Source: Cladocopium goreaui (taxonomy: Eukaryota; Sar; Dinophyceae; Suessiales; Symbiodiniaceae). Taken from it: a stretch of DNA of 64,000 nucleotides. Every line of letters begins with the position of its first letter. The stretch's first letter is position 1. The translations under genes were made by a program, and so were the position numbers. The stretch covers positions 1 to 64,000 of the forward strand of contig CAMXCT020000451.1 in assembly GCA_947184155.2 (NCBI GenBank), written 5' to 3'. Under the pieces are notes generated by a model. It did not search any database and had not been told where the DNA came from. It worked only from the letters and a program-made list of their open reading frames with translations. Of the stretch, positions 8,380 through 18,475 are shown piece by piece.

Positions 8380-11300
8380 GATTGAGCACATGGAAATGGA
8401 AAAGAGGACCAACCATCGGCTCACCTTGGAAGAGCCCACGGAGAAGACCAAGAAGTGGTGGGGATCACGATTTCCGGAAACACCGGACAGAATTTGGAAT
8501 TACATGCGGGGTCAAGATAAAGAAGATCCGCAAATGAACCATGATTTACCATGGAACCGGCACAAAAGAAGGAGGCTGCTCACCTCAAAAGGGGTTATAG
8601 TCCACCTTTTTGCTGGAGAAAGGGCGAAGGAATGGCGAAAGAATCCCATCAATGGGATTGAAGTCATCACTTTGGATATCAATGAAGGTCGAAATCAAGA
8701 TATACACAATCCGGGAACATGGAGTTTCCTTTGGAAACTTGCAAGCCTGGGAAAACTTCTTGCTATCATCGGGGGACCTCCCTGTCGGACGGTCAGCCGA
8801 TTGAGGCAGAAACAACCGGGACCAAGACCATTGCGTGGACGTTTCCATGACCGGTATGGTCTACCAGGATTGACAGACCGGGAGAAGAACTTGGCTGATT
8901 CAGATGCAGCACTGCTGCTGAAACAAATTGGCCTGTTCATAAGGTCTGAAGAATGCCGCGAGCGTCATCGTGTGAGAACCGCTTTCCTTTTGGAGAGCCC
9001 ACAGGATCCGTTGACGTATGTTCCACAAGCTCGCGAAGAAGAAAGTCCAAGCTTTTGGGCATGGCCGGAGTTAATGCAGCTGCTCCGCTACCAAGGAATG
9101 GGTTTGGTATCCTTTGATCAAGGGTGCTTTGGGCACTCACGACGGAAACCGACCACGTGCCTCACAAACCTGGAGGACATGAGAGACTTGGAAGATCAAC
9201 GCAGCACCAAGCACTCCGAGGCCCTGCCAAAGGACATCAAAGACCGTTGCCATTTGTCGTCCACCTGGGCGGTATGGGCACCGGGATTAAGGGCTGCCAT
9301 CCGAGAAGCGCTTCACCGACATCTCAAACGGGAAGGCGATGAAACTGCGGGTGAAGAGCCACACTTGGCCAAGATGACGTCAGAGGAAGCCTGGGAAGCC
9401 CATATTCGTCAAGGCCATCGACCATATAGAAGGGATTGTAGGACTTGTGTTTTGGAAATGGGTGCAAGGTCTCCACATCGGAGGAGACGCGATGCTACGA
9501 CGTCGTCATGGGCGATGAGCGTGGACATCGTGGGACCCTTTCCAAAGGTCAGGGATTTATCCTCTGGGAAGGATGTGGTGAAGTATGCAATGGTGGCCAC
9601 CGCCTTGGCCCCGGATTACATCACCAAAACTGGAGGAGAAGATGAAGATCGACCGAAAGAACCACAAGATCAGGCTCCATCGAGGGACATCGTGATGCCA
9701 TGTGAAGAATCCCCAGAAAAGGGGAAACCTAAAATTCTGGAACCCTCGTGGGGGGATGGTCTCGAAGAGGGAGATTGCCCGCTTGGTGGAGAAGATCATC
9801 AACTTCCAGAGTCGGGGGAGAAGGATAACAGTGGAAAGGAAGAAAAAGGAGATCCCGACCCGATGACGGAAGAAGTCAAAAGGTTGGTAGAAGAATCCAA
9901 GCAGCCGTTCAATGTACGGCACGTGACATTGGTGGAACTTCTGGGGTCAAGGCATGTGAGTGAAATCCTAGTCGCCCTGGGAAAATGCATCGCGAAGTTC
10001 AACACGATGGGTATCAAGATCAACCGTCTGCATAGTGATCGGGCTAAAGAGCTACTGTCAAAAAAGGTTGAAAAATGGTGCTCAGAGCGCCTTATAAGAC
10101 AGAGCATGACGGAGGGAGACGACCCGGCCTCAAACGGCCATGTGGAATCAGAGGTCAATCAGCTTAAAAGGCGAACCCGTCTGTATCTCCGCGTGGCAGG
10201 AAGTGAGGTGACCGACTGGCCTCAAGCCATGAGGTATTGTGCTGAAGAACGAATGAGACAACAGTTGGAGAAACTGGGGGTGCCCGTACTGTCAATGCTG
10301 CCCTTCAGGGCCAACGTCTTGGTTCGGTCAAAAAGATGGTTCAAAAAGGGGGCGATTCCGTCTCCATACACAGAAGGACGCCTACTGTGTCCGAGTCCAA
10401 TGATGTTCTCGGGTTGGGTAGTCCAACAGAAAGATGGAAAGGTGGTTCATGCTCGAGAAGTGGTTGTTCCGAGTGAGGAAGGGGAGCGGGTCCGCATCAG
10501 GTTGGAGATAGAAGACAATCCTGAGAGGCCTCACAGACGGCTTTACTCCAAGACGCCGCCAGAAGGTGTCATGAGGTTGCCGCCAACCATTGGGGACGCT
10601 CCGCTACCACCTCCTGACGAATCACCACCTGAAGATTCAGAGCCATACGAACCGAGCGAAATGCTCGAAGTAGATGAAGAGCCTGATGAAATCGACTTGC
10701 TTTATGAAGAACTCAACCGAGAAGATCCGGAAGCTCCTGTGGAAGAGATTGACAGCCTTGGGCCGGAAATCTCAAAAATGAAAGTAGAGCCTGCTGAAGT
10801 GTCAGCAGGGGGGGAGCCCGGTAACCTTTTCAAAAGTGAAAAAATCAAAGTTTCAAGGGTTTCTGCACAAGATGGTCCAGACTCGGGGGAGAAGCACATC
10901 GAAAGAAGTCCAACCTCGGGGGAGTTCATCGTCAGAAACGTTAGCTTGACACACCTGTTGAAGGTCAAAGAAGATCAACACCTTGGAGTTGTGGAAGCCA
11001 TTAGGGAAGAACTGTCGAATGTTCCAGTGGATCCCACAAACGGTTTCATACAGGGACAAGTTCTACGACTTCTACAAGAACATCGTGAAGATTTGGAAGA
11101 AGAACTGGAAGATGTAACAACTGCAAGGATGGAAGAGGAAAGGCGAGTGTGCCAACTAAGGGTCTGTTCAGCACAAGCTGATGGTAGCGGTGGAGAAGAA
11201 CAACTTCAAACTGTTACAGTCCCTCTCCACAAGGTGAGAATGGAAAAGGAAAAATGGTACGACTCGATGCTCGCCGAGTACAAATCCTTGACTGCAGAAA

Positions 11301-14300
11301 CAAAAGCTATCCGACCAGTCAAAAGGTCCGAGATTGACCCTGAAGCCGAATTGGTGCCGGGGAAATTGGTCTGTGTGATCAAGGCTGGAGGGAGATACAA
11401 ATGTCGCGCTGTGATCTGCGGCAACTTGGCATCACCGGAAGCGGATCCCATGCCTTCCTCTCTGCTGTATGCCAGTGGAGCGGACGGGGTTCTGATAAGG
11501 TGTGCATTGCGAAAGGCAGCTCATCACCAATGGGATGTAGCCACGACGGACATCAAGACCGCTTTTCTACTGGCTCCTCGGCCGGTGGAACAAGGTGCCA
11601 AAACCGTGGCGGTGGTGCCGCCCAGGATCATGACTGATTTTGGGATTACCCAACCGGATGAGGTCTGGCTTGTCGACAAGGCCCTGTATGGGTTTCAATC
11701 CAGCCCTGCCCATTGGGCAGTGTACCGCGACCAAACAATGCGGCGGTTCACATGGCAGGGAGATGCAAGCCCGGGGGAGATGCAGAAGGAGTACAAGCTG
11801 GAACAAACGCCGGAAGGAAATTTGTGGAGAATCCTGTGTAAAGGTGGTGACGCTCCGGGAGAAGAAGTACGTCCTGATGGATATCGGCAAGTGGGTTTGG
11901 TGGTCGTCTATGTGGACGATCTTATGGTTCTTGCGGAACCTCACGCCAAACACAGCTTCTTGAAGAGGCTGAAGGAAGAATGGACTTGCTCCACTCCTGA
12001 AGAAGTTGATCACAAAGGCTGGGTTCGATTTTGTGGGTTCGAGCTCCAATGGAGCGGTCAAGGGGATCACAAGAAGTTGAAGGTGGGACAGCAGTCCTAC
12101 ACTCGGGATCTGTTGAATCGACATCAAGTAGAACACCCAAGACCGGTTCCGATGACGAAAGCGGATGCCGAACTTCCGGAAGAAGAACAACCAGCACTTG
12201 AAAACATCCGACAAGCTCAAACGGTAGTGGGCGAGTTGTTGTGGTTGTCCATAAGGACAAGGCCGGATATCAGTTTCGCCGTCAGCCAATTGGGAAGACA
12301 GGTGAACAAACGGCCCAAATGGGTGGTGAAAACCGCACAACAGGTGTTTGGTTACCTGAAGGGAACCGAAACTCAACATCTCAGCTATGGGGTTTGCACA
12401 AGTGATGATCGTGGTCCCGAAGATGATCTGCCATTTCACCGGGAGATGCAGCAAGTCGAAATGTTCTCGGACATTTCATTTGCCCCTGCGGGCGAAAGAT
12501 CACTGCAGGGTATCCTAGGTTTTTATGGTGGAGGGTTGGTTCAATGGGAAGCCAGCCGTCAAGCTTTTGTGGTGTTGAGCACCGCCGAAGGGGAATTGAT
12601 GTCCTACTTGGAATCCATGGTCATGGGAGACTCTCTGGCGTCTCTCATAGAGGTCGTGGAAGGACGGAAAATCGGGCAGAAGATCATCTACGGAGACAAC
12701 ACGGCTGCAATAGCCATCTTGGAAAATCCTGACGGTCCGTGGAGGACTCGACACTTGCGGTTGCGAGCAACAGCCCTAAGGGAGCGGTTAAAGGATGGTA
12801 GTTGGATCATCCGTCACCTTCCAGGGGTAAAACTTGTGGCCGATTTCCTGACGAAGATCATCGCTGTGAAGCCCAGTTGGGAAAGGTTCTGGAGGTTCGT
12901 CAATCACCAAGGTTCCGGGGTTCCAAATGAGGAAACATCAATGGGGTCCAACCATCGTGAAGAACAACCTCTGGGAGAAGAACAACGTCCAGAAGAACCA
13001 GACCAGGAGACTTCCTCCTGGGACAACTACCGAGATATCGCTGGTCGGTGCGTATCAGTGGTGAAAAAGGTGGTTGGTCTGGCCGAGGAATATCCAGAAC
13101 TAGCCGATTTCCGGCATGAAGCCCTGAGCACTGCCATTGGAAGGCTGGTGCGAGTACTGGCTGATGCGTATCGCGTCACTGAATCCGTGGTCAAGGATCG
13201 GTTCCAGTTGGAGTCGGTCTTACCGTTTTTGGAGAAGAAGAACATTCCTGGACAAGTTGAACACCCTGTAGAAGAAGAACCTAGGGGTATCCTAAAACGG
13301 GGTAATAAGACCAAAAGGGGTAACTCAAAACCAAAAAGGGTTTATTTTTGGGATGAAAATCCACCAGTTTTGAAAGTTTTGCGGGTACAAGATCATCACG
13401 GTCATGTTGCCCAATTGCACAGTTATGAAAAAGAAGAACCCATCCCTAAGACCATCCTGGGTGATGGACAAGAGAAACCTTGGGACTTGGATTGTGCCAG
13501 GTCCGATCGAGAAGAACATCGAGCTGCTGAAGTTGTACCAAGGTCGGGTTCCACAGAACCGTGGGATCTGGTTGCAACTTGGGGAATTGGGTTTTTGGGG
13601 AATTCTAATGTGGTAGGTAAGGGGAAAAACCATCCTGAAACCTCAAAGGGGATAGCTCCGCAACCAACGGGATTTAAGTGTTTTTCCGTTAGGGAATTGG
13701 GGTTGTCCGCAGCAATTTATTTTTCCAAAAGTTTTGGGCTCAAAAGCGTCCTCGTCTGCCTTGCTGTACCAGTGACAGCTATGGACGGTGAAGATGTTTC
13801 GCAAGGCGTCTTTGGTCAGTTTTTTGGCATACTTTATGCCATGATGGTCATCCTGGTGTGGGAAGTTTTCCGATGGCTTATGAGCCATTTGACACTCCTG
13901 GTGGTTCCTCAGTTCAATCGACAAATGGTGGAACAAGCTGAACTGATGGTGAAGTTGGCCCTGAAAGATCGAGAAAAAGATGTACGTGGGGGAGAAGGTC
14001 ATTCCACGGCGGCGCCAACTGTAGAAAAAGATGAACATCAGGAAGAAGAACCACGTCCGGGAGAAGATCATCGAAAGGAAAAAAGAAGAAAAACCGAAGA
14101 GAGGGATGCTGATCGCGCCCATGATAAAAGGGAAAGAGGAAGAGACCGTCGGAGACGGGGTGAAACAGGGCGATCTAGGTCGCCACACAGGGAAAAGGAA
14201 TCGACAACAAGGCGATCGGAGAGTGAAAAAAGCCCTGGCCCTTCTACAGCCGAATCGCGAGGTTCGGAAAGGGTCCCAAAGGGACCGATAGCTCCGCTGC

Positions 14301-15235
14301 CAGAGGGTATGAAAGCCCCTGGGAGACCGCCACCGAAAAAACCGTCGATGCCAACTCCCAAGGAAGAGGAAAAAGTACCCACCGATGATGAAGAGTGGGG
14401 AAAATGGAAGGAACAGAGAGAAGGAGAAAAAATGGCTGATTACCTTGCAAGGATGAGATCAGTCTATGGAAAGGCAATACCTGCAGAGCCAAGGGAAAAA
14501 CCTGCAGAAACGACCCGAGCCTCCTCCTCTAAGGCAGCTCCTAAGGCAGCGGCTTACTATGAAGTGGATGGAGGAGAATGGTATTGGTGGGATGGTGCAT
14601 GGGGTGACAAATGGGAACCGAAAAAGAAAAAGAAGAAGAAGAACAAATACACCGAGGCTGAATGGGAACAGTGGTACAAGGAGCATCCGGAGGAGGACAC
14701 TGAGTCTTCCCAGACACCAAGAAGGCCAGCAGAACCGGAGACTCCGCCACCGGCCCAAAGACCAAGGATTCGTCCGGGACAAGATTTAATTCGACGTCCT
14801 GAAGACCCAGCCAGCTGGACAGTTTACATGCCTGAGGTGGTCATGCGTGAGGTGGAATATATCATCTCTGGAGAGGGCACAGCATGGATGACAAAGCCGC
14901 CGGCCGTAACAGGCTTTGAAGAACAGGGTCAGGCCATTGACATGTGGCATGTTCCAGCCCCTGGGGACTATGGACGAATCATCACAAGAATCCATTACAA
15001 ATGGAGACAGAATTCATTTCATCCAGATCACCCCACTTTACCGAAAAAGGTCGACCAGTTGGATCCTTACCGGGTCACATTTTTGTGGAATACCCTGGAC
15101 AGCAACGAGCGAAAAATAATCTTGGATTTTGACTGGGAGACCAAGTGGGTCGAAGACAAGTGGGTGGGATACACCGTTTTCCTTGTCAAACAAGACCCAA
15201 GAGATGTGGCGAAAAGCTCACCCAAAGGGAAATAG
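8345..15235 (+). CDS. pol: Pol polyprotein of copia element A with methyltransferase-like domain and C-terminal extension
   Basis: The frame is open from 8345, one base forward of gag, so expression needs +1 recoding in the 8345-8379 overlap. Residues counted from 8363: C5-methyltransferase-like domain about 75-270 (VHLFAGE, motif IV GGPPCRTVSRLR with Cys 141, FLLESPQDP, GHSRRKPTT); zinc H-x4-H...C-x2-C from 347; integrase D 388, D 559 and E 595 (exact D-35-E, NGHVESE) interrupted by an acidic insert of about 130 residues; reverse transcriptase from about 968 with YVDD (D 1185); RNase H about 1365-1500 (SDISFAP, STAEGEL, YGDNTAA, VADFLTK). Beyond RNase H are about 790 further residues: a hydrophobic stretch about 1790-1805, a strong membrane segment about 1815-1849, an RS/RD-rich basic region about 1890-1960, and an aromatic C-terminal part. 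All catalytic residues of IN, RT and RNase H are intact. Confidence 0.9.
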   Translation, partial: GLGVQWLALITEIEHMEMEKRTNHRLTLEEPTEKTKKWWGSRFPETPDRIWNYMRGQDKEDPQMNHDLPWNRHKRRRLLTSKGVIVHLFAGERAKEWRKNPINGIEVITLDINEGRNQDIHNPGTWSFLWKLASLGKLLAIIGGPPCRTVSRLRQKQPGPRPLRGRFHDRYGLPGLTDREKNLADSDAALLLKQIGLFIRSEECRERHRVRTAFLLESPQDPLTYVPQAREEESPSFWAWPELMQLLRYQGMGLVSFDQGCFGHSRRKPTTCLTNLEDMRDLEDQRSTKHSEALPKDIKDRCHLSSTWAVWAPGLRAAIREALHRHLKREGDETAGEEPHLAKMTSEEAWEAHIRQGHRPYRRDCRTCVLEMGARSPHRRRRDATTSSWAMSVDIVGPFPKVRDLSSGKDVVKYAMVATALAPDYITKTGGEDEDRPKEPQDQAPSRDIVMPCEESPEKGKPKILEPSWGDGLEEGDCPLGGEDHQLPESGEKDNSGKEEKGDPDPMTEEVKRLVEESKQPFNVRHVTLVELLGSRHVSEILVALGKCIAKFNTMGIKINRLHSDRAKELLSKKVEKWCSERLIRQSMTEGDDPASNGHVESEVNQLKRRTRLYLRVAGSEVTDWPQAMRYCAEERMRQQLEKLGVPVLSMLPFRANVLVRSKRWFKKGAIPSPYTEGRLLCPSPMMFSGWVVQQKDGKVVHAREVVVPSEEGERVRIRLEIEDNPERPHRRLYSKTPPEGVMRLPPTIGDAPLPPPDESPPEDSEPYEPSEMLEVDEEPDEIDLLYEELNREDPEAPVEEIDSLGPEISKMKVEPAEVSAGGEPGNLFKSEKIKVSRVSAQDGPDSGEKHIERSPTSGEFIVRNVSLTHLLKVKEDQHLGVVEAIREELSNVPVDPTNGFIQGQVLRLLQEHREDLEEELEDVTTARMEEERRVCQLRVCSAQADGSGGEEQLQTVTVPLHKVRMEKEKWYDSMLAEYKSLTAETKAIRPVKRSEIDPEAELVPGKLVCVIKAGGRYKCRAVICGNLASPEADPMPSSLLYASGADGVLIRCALRKAAHHQWDVATTDIKTAFLLAPRPVEQGAKTVAVVPPRIMTDFGITQPDEVWLVDKALYGFQSSPAHWAVYRDQTMRRFTWQGDASPGEMQKEYKLEQTPEGNLWRILCKGGDAPGEEVRPDGYRQVGLVVVYVDDLMVLAEPHAKHSFLKRLKEEWTCSTPEEVDHKGWVRFCGFELQWSGQGDHKKLKVGQQSYTRDLLNRHQVEHPRPVPMTKADAELPEEEQPALENIRQAQTVVGELLWLSIRTRPDISFAVSQLGRQVNKRPKWVVKTAQQVFGYLKGTETQHLSYGVCTSDDRGPEDDLPFHREMQQVEMFSDISFAPAGERSLQGILGFYGGGLVQWEASRQAFVVLSTAEGELMSYLESMVMGDSLASLIEVVEGRKIGQKIIYGDNTAAIAILENPDGPWRTRHLRLRATALRERLKDGSWIIRHLPGVKLVADFLTKIIAVKPSWERFWRFVNHQGSGVPNEETSMGSNHREEQPLGEEQRPEEPDQETSSWDNYRDIAGRCVSVVKKVVGLAEEYPELADFRHEALSTAIGRLVRVLADAYRVTESVVKDRFQLESVLPFLEKKNIPGQVEHPVEEEPRGILKRGNKTKRGNSKPKRVYFWDENPPVLKVLRVQDHHGHVAQLHSYEKEEPIPKTILGDGQEKPWDLDCARSDREEHRAAEVVPRSGSTEPWDLVATWGIGFLGNSNVVGKGKNHPETSKGIAPQPTGFKCFSVRELGLSAAIYFSKSFGLKSVLVCLAVPVTAMDGEDVSQGVFGQFFGILYAMMVILVWEVFRWLMSHLTLLVVPQFNRQMVEQAELMVKLALKDREKDVRGGEGHSTAAPTVEKDEHQEEEPRPGEDHRKEKRRKTEERDADRAHDKRERGRDRRRRGETGRSRSPHREKESTTRRSESEKSPGPSTAESRGSERVPKGPIAPLPEGMKAPGRPPPKKPSMPTPKEEEKVPTDDEEWGKWKEQREGEKMADYLARMRSVYGKAIPAEPREKPAETTRASSSKAAPKAAAYYEVDGGEWYWWDGAWGDKWEPKKKKKKKNKYTEAEWEQWYKEHPEEDTESSQTPRRPAEPETPPPAQRPRIRPGQDLIRRPEDPASWTVYMPEVVMREVEYIISGEGTAWMTKPPAVTGFEEQGQAIDMWHVPAPGDYGRIITRIHYKWRQNSFHPDHPTLPKKVDQLDPYRVTFLWNTLDSNERKIILDFDWETKWVEDKWVGYTVFLVKQDPRDVAKSSPKGK

Positions 15236-15639
15236 GTCACACGGAAAAGTACATCGGTGGCTGGAGAAAAAGATCAACAAGACCCAAGGAAAAGATCATT
15301 AGCTGCCGGTGGAAAAGACCAATACAGGGAAAAGCTCATCAGCTGCTGGACCCAAAGAACACCGTTGGGCGCTCTTCGAGGACAGCGCTGGTGAGAGAGG
15401 GAATTCAAAACCTACGAAGTTAGGGCTGTAGTTTTTCAATTTTTGGAGTCAACCCGAAGTGGAACTCCACGCGACCCTTGGATGAAGGGGGAACCAACAC
15501 CAGCCTGGGACTATGGCACACGAGGGTCTTCGCCCTTCTGGCTGGGGGAAGGGCGAGTTCCCAGAGGAAACGTGGCCACCCCTGAAGCTTTTGTTTTTGG
15601 TGTTGGGGAACCTGGATTCCTGCAAGCAGGAAGGGGGAG
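15236..15639 (+). other. 3' untranslated region and polypurine tract of element A
   Basis: No coding sequence. At 15274-15345 four degenerate copies of a ggaaaagatcat-type motif recur about every 20 nt, matching a motif that also recurs inside the coding frames. The polypurine tract for plus-strand priming is GCAGGAAGGGGGAG at 15626-15639, directly before the 3' LTR. Confidence 0.8.
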
Positions 15640-15864
15640 TGCGGTTTGGGAAACATGCACAGAGTACCACTGCACCCCCACTAAGGTCTTTTTTAAAGTT
15701 TTCACAGTCGTTGAGACGTCCTCCGACTGTTGCAACTTGGCTCAAGGGCCAATCAACTGACTGGCTCAATTTACCGAGCCCAACTTGGAGTGAAAAAGTG
15801 CACTTGCATCTGCCTCTTGGTGGGGACCTCCGGGAAGGGTCTCGGTCATAGTCTGAAACCCGTG
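15640..15864 (+). repeat. 3' LTR of element A
   Basis: 225 bp; differs from the 5' LTR by G/A early in the LTR (atgcgcag/atgcacag), a 2-nt shorter A run, and T/C in caa(t/c)ttgg. It ends GTG and is followed by CCTGT. Confidence 0.95.
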
Positions 15865-16074
15865 CCTGTAAATTACCGCGCGCAATGCCTCTTGTGATAT
15901 GTCCATGTGCATTTCGACTGCGCAGGCTCGCACAAAACGATGTCCCCGGAGGTGTCCCCGGTCGTTTTTCCTGTAAATTTCCATACAAAATGGCTGTTGT
16001 ACTTTGTCCATGTGCATTTCGACTGCGCAGGCTCGCGCAAAACGATGTCCCCGGAGGTGTCCGCGGCCATTTTT
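15865..16074. repeat. Two 105-bp satellite units between elements A and B
   Basis: Units 15865-15969 and 15970-16074 are each 105 bp, start CCTGTAAATT, contain gcatttcgactgcgcaggctcgc and aaaacgatgtccccggaggtg, and end in a T run. The first five bases double as the right target duplication of element A. The next unit begins CCTGT at 16075-16079 and is broken there by element B. Confidence 0.9.
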
Positions 16075-16085
16075 CCTGTTCTGCA

Positions 16086-16175
16086 TGTCAGGTGCGCGGA
16101 TGACACGCACAAATCATACAAGTAATCCTGATCTGCCAGGCATTTTTGGTTTAGGAAAACGGCGTGTTTGTCAAG
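16086..16175 (+). repeat. 5' LTR of element B
   Basis: About 90 bp, from TGTCAGGTGCGCGG to GTTTGTCAAG; repeated at 25136-25224. Very short for a copia LTR. If the preceding TCTGCA belongs to the LTR it starts at 16080. Confidence 0.85.
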
Positions 16176-16191
16176 GGTTTTGAGCCCAACC
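16175..16191 (+). other. Primer binding site of element B
   Basis: GGGTTTTGAGCCCAACC follows the LTR and matches the site of element A except for one base (A to T in the position pairing with the anticodon). The complement has the GGG...CCC stem of the initiator-tRNA anticodon arm but a CAA triplet. This is either a point mutation in a dead copy or use of another tRNA. Confidence 0.6.
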
Positions 16192-16219
16192 TTAGCGCCT
16201 TAGTGGGCTTACGGGGAGC

Positions 16220-18475
16220 CATGGAGAGGGCCCAATCAGTGCCTTTGGATGATCGAATGGTTGGCAGTTGGCAACCCGTTTTGGCCCCAAAAAGTTCGAG
16301 ATGAATGCAAGTTGCAAGCTTCTAGGCCTTCTGCACTACCCGTAGATGGTGGCTGGAGTGAAAAACCTGATCAAACCATAGCTGGGGGAACCGTTCAGTT
16401 TCATCAATCGTCAGCAGAATCTTCTGGGAAGGGACGTGGAGGAGGAGCTTGTGACGGCCCAGGGACTCCATATCCTACAGAGCAGGAATATGGTGAGATG
16501 AGGACTGAGGGACGGATGCCTGGGTGTGATGATCCGGTTTTGTCGCAAGGCCGTGTCAAATCTGCTGGAACTAGTGGCATGGAAGAAAGCACAGATGGTT
16601 TGCAACGTGCTCTAGAAGGTGAACTTGTAGAGTTTCTGAGGACTCAAAATTCGAAGCTAATGCAAGAGTTAGCGTGTCTCAAGGAACAACTGCAGTGTGT
16701 CGGCGCAAGCCGGTTCAGGGGTGGCTTCTTCACCATGGTCTGCTGTGGATGGAACACCAGTTGAAAGTTCAAAGGGCAATGGAACTTTTCAGGCTGAGCA
16801 TCATGGTAGAGGTGGAAGTAGAACTCCTGGGCCTAGAACTTGTGAACATGCAGTTAATCCTGAGGCTTGTGAAAAAAGGAATCCAATCCGGCTCACTCCA
16901 AATGGGACCCGAGTGCCTGAAGGTCCTCCGCCAGCTGATGAGTCGATGTTGCCGCCAATCCCTCCAATCCCAACAGCTGCCGCTTGTGGACGGGACCAGT
17001 TTTGTCAGCAATTTGTATGACACATGTGAGTCAAAGCCATGTGTGAACAATGGTCAATGGTGACATGTTGTGGAACCCCCAGGGTGACCGAAAAACTGGG
17101 GATGAACTGTTGACAGCTAGCGAAGCAAAACAAATGTGGCTTGAGCGGGAGGTCCAGTCTCTCAAAACTGCTTTGAATCGGGTATCAGTTCCTACTGACT
17201 GCGTTTCAACAATCTGGATACTGCGAACGGTGGTTTTGAAGGGAAACTTGGTTTCATGCTTCGGAAGTGTCACATGCAGCTGCTGCCAATCGTCCGGCCT
17301 CTGATGATCGAGCCCCATCTGGTGGATGTGGAGAAGTGTCTCTTCATGATCCGGCCTTGCATGGTGGAAGTGGGGACGTATCTGTTCATGATCGGGCTTG
17401 CAGGGCGGTTCACTCAGTACCTGAAGGTGTTCGGGCTGGGTTTATGCATGGGGATCATCGTGGAAGTGATCGGGCCTTCGAATTGCATGGAGCAGATCCT
17501 CATGGAGATCGGGCTCAGCATCTACGTCGTGCACAACTTTGCGAAGATCGGGCTCAGCAGTTGTTTGGAGATCTTCCTGGACTCGGTCGGGCTCAGCATG
17601 TTCATGGGGACTTTTTGAAGGTGATCGGGCTCAGCACGTGCATGGTGATCTACCTCAACTTGATCGGGCTTTGCATGGTGGTGCTATGGCGTTCCCTGGG
17701 CTTCATGGTCTTCAACAAGATGGGCGTCTTCATGGTGGAGCGCAAGGGCAAGGAACTATGGGTGTGGCTCCAATGCCGGCATCGTGGGAGTCGTCTGGAG
17801 GAGGAAGTGGAGGAAAAACGGAGCTAATGGTGCTTCGTCGCTGGAGTTTGGCGATTGGCTCTACCTATGTGGCCCAATCATGAGGGATTTGCCTCATGTG
17901 GCTGGGAGGTGGTGGGATGCTACGGTGCGCCAAGCTCATGCCTTCTACTTGGAATGGAAGGGACTATGTCCTCTACAACGTGTTCAACTTTGCCCACGCC
18001 TCCCTGATGAACTGTTGGAAAGCTGCTTCACCAGAACGGAGCAGAGAGCCGTTACCTTGTTGCTCAGGGCAGTGAGGTGAGCGCAGAGCAACAGCAAGAG
18101 TTGGTGGTGGATAGAGATCTCAGCAGCACGGCAATTCTCTTCCACCTCTACGTTAGACATCAACCTGGTGGGCCTGGAGAAAAAGCAATCCTCTTGGGGC
18201 AGTTCACAACTTTGCAGAAGGCGTCTTCGATGCAAGAGCTGGCTTCGTCTTTGAGGACCTGGCGGCGACACTTTGCAAGGGCTCGTGAAGTTGATGCAAG
18301 CTTACCTGATGGAGTGCTTCTCATCAAGGCACTTGAAGCTGCGGCTGTCCAAGTTGCCAAGGAGGACTCTCAAGCAGCATTCAGGCTTTCAACAAGCCGA
18401 CAATTGACCAACGTCCAACGGAACAGTCAATCTGGAGCTTTAGTCAATGTTTGTTGGCTGAAGCAGAGACGTTGA
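16220..18475 (+). pseudogene. gag: Gag of element B, broken
   Basis: ATG at 16220 opens MERAQSVPLDDRMVG, then the reading shifts frame repeatedly. Recognisable parts: a coiled-coil-like stretch ELVEFLRTQNSKLMQELA (about 16622-16676); a repeat region at about 17310-17710 built on gatcgggctcagca blocks about 45-50 bp apart, which reads DRAQHVHGD in the better frame; and the Gag core starting SLEFGDWLYLCG (about 17843), TEQRAVTLLLRAV and RHQPGGPGEKAILLGQF (about 18040-18200). These last blocks align with SLDFGDWL, TEKRVVGMLLQAV and FQPGGQVERTALLQML of element A. The copy cannot make a full Gag without restoring several frames. Confidence 0.8.

Larger units (their letters stand above)
4600..15864 (+). 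mobile_element. Copia LTR retrotransposon A, near-intact
   Basis: Complete copia-type element of 11,265 bp: 5' LTR, primer site, gag, protease, C5-methyltransferase-like domain, integrase, reverse transcriptase, RNase H, a long C-terminal extension, polypurine tract and 3' LTR, flanked by CCTGT. Integrase before reverse transcriptase places it in copia (Pseudoviridae). The two LTRs differ by two substitutions and one 2-nt indel in about 226 bp, so the insertion is young. The pol frame is open for about 2,290 codons. Only the gag N-terminus shows a frame problem. Element B in this window shares the same domain order and target site. Confidence 0.95.

Noticed and set aside
13404..13616. Alternative-frame protein-like stretches inside element A (for example EKNIELLK)
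   Set aside because: They lie inside the pol frame, which has clear homology on both sides; most likely an effect of biased codon use and the recurring AAGA-CATC motif.
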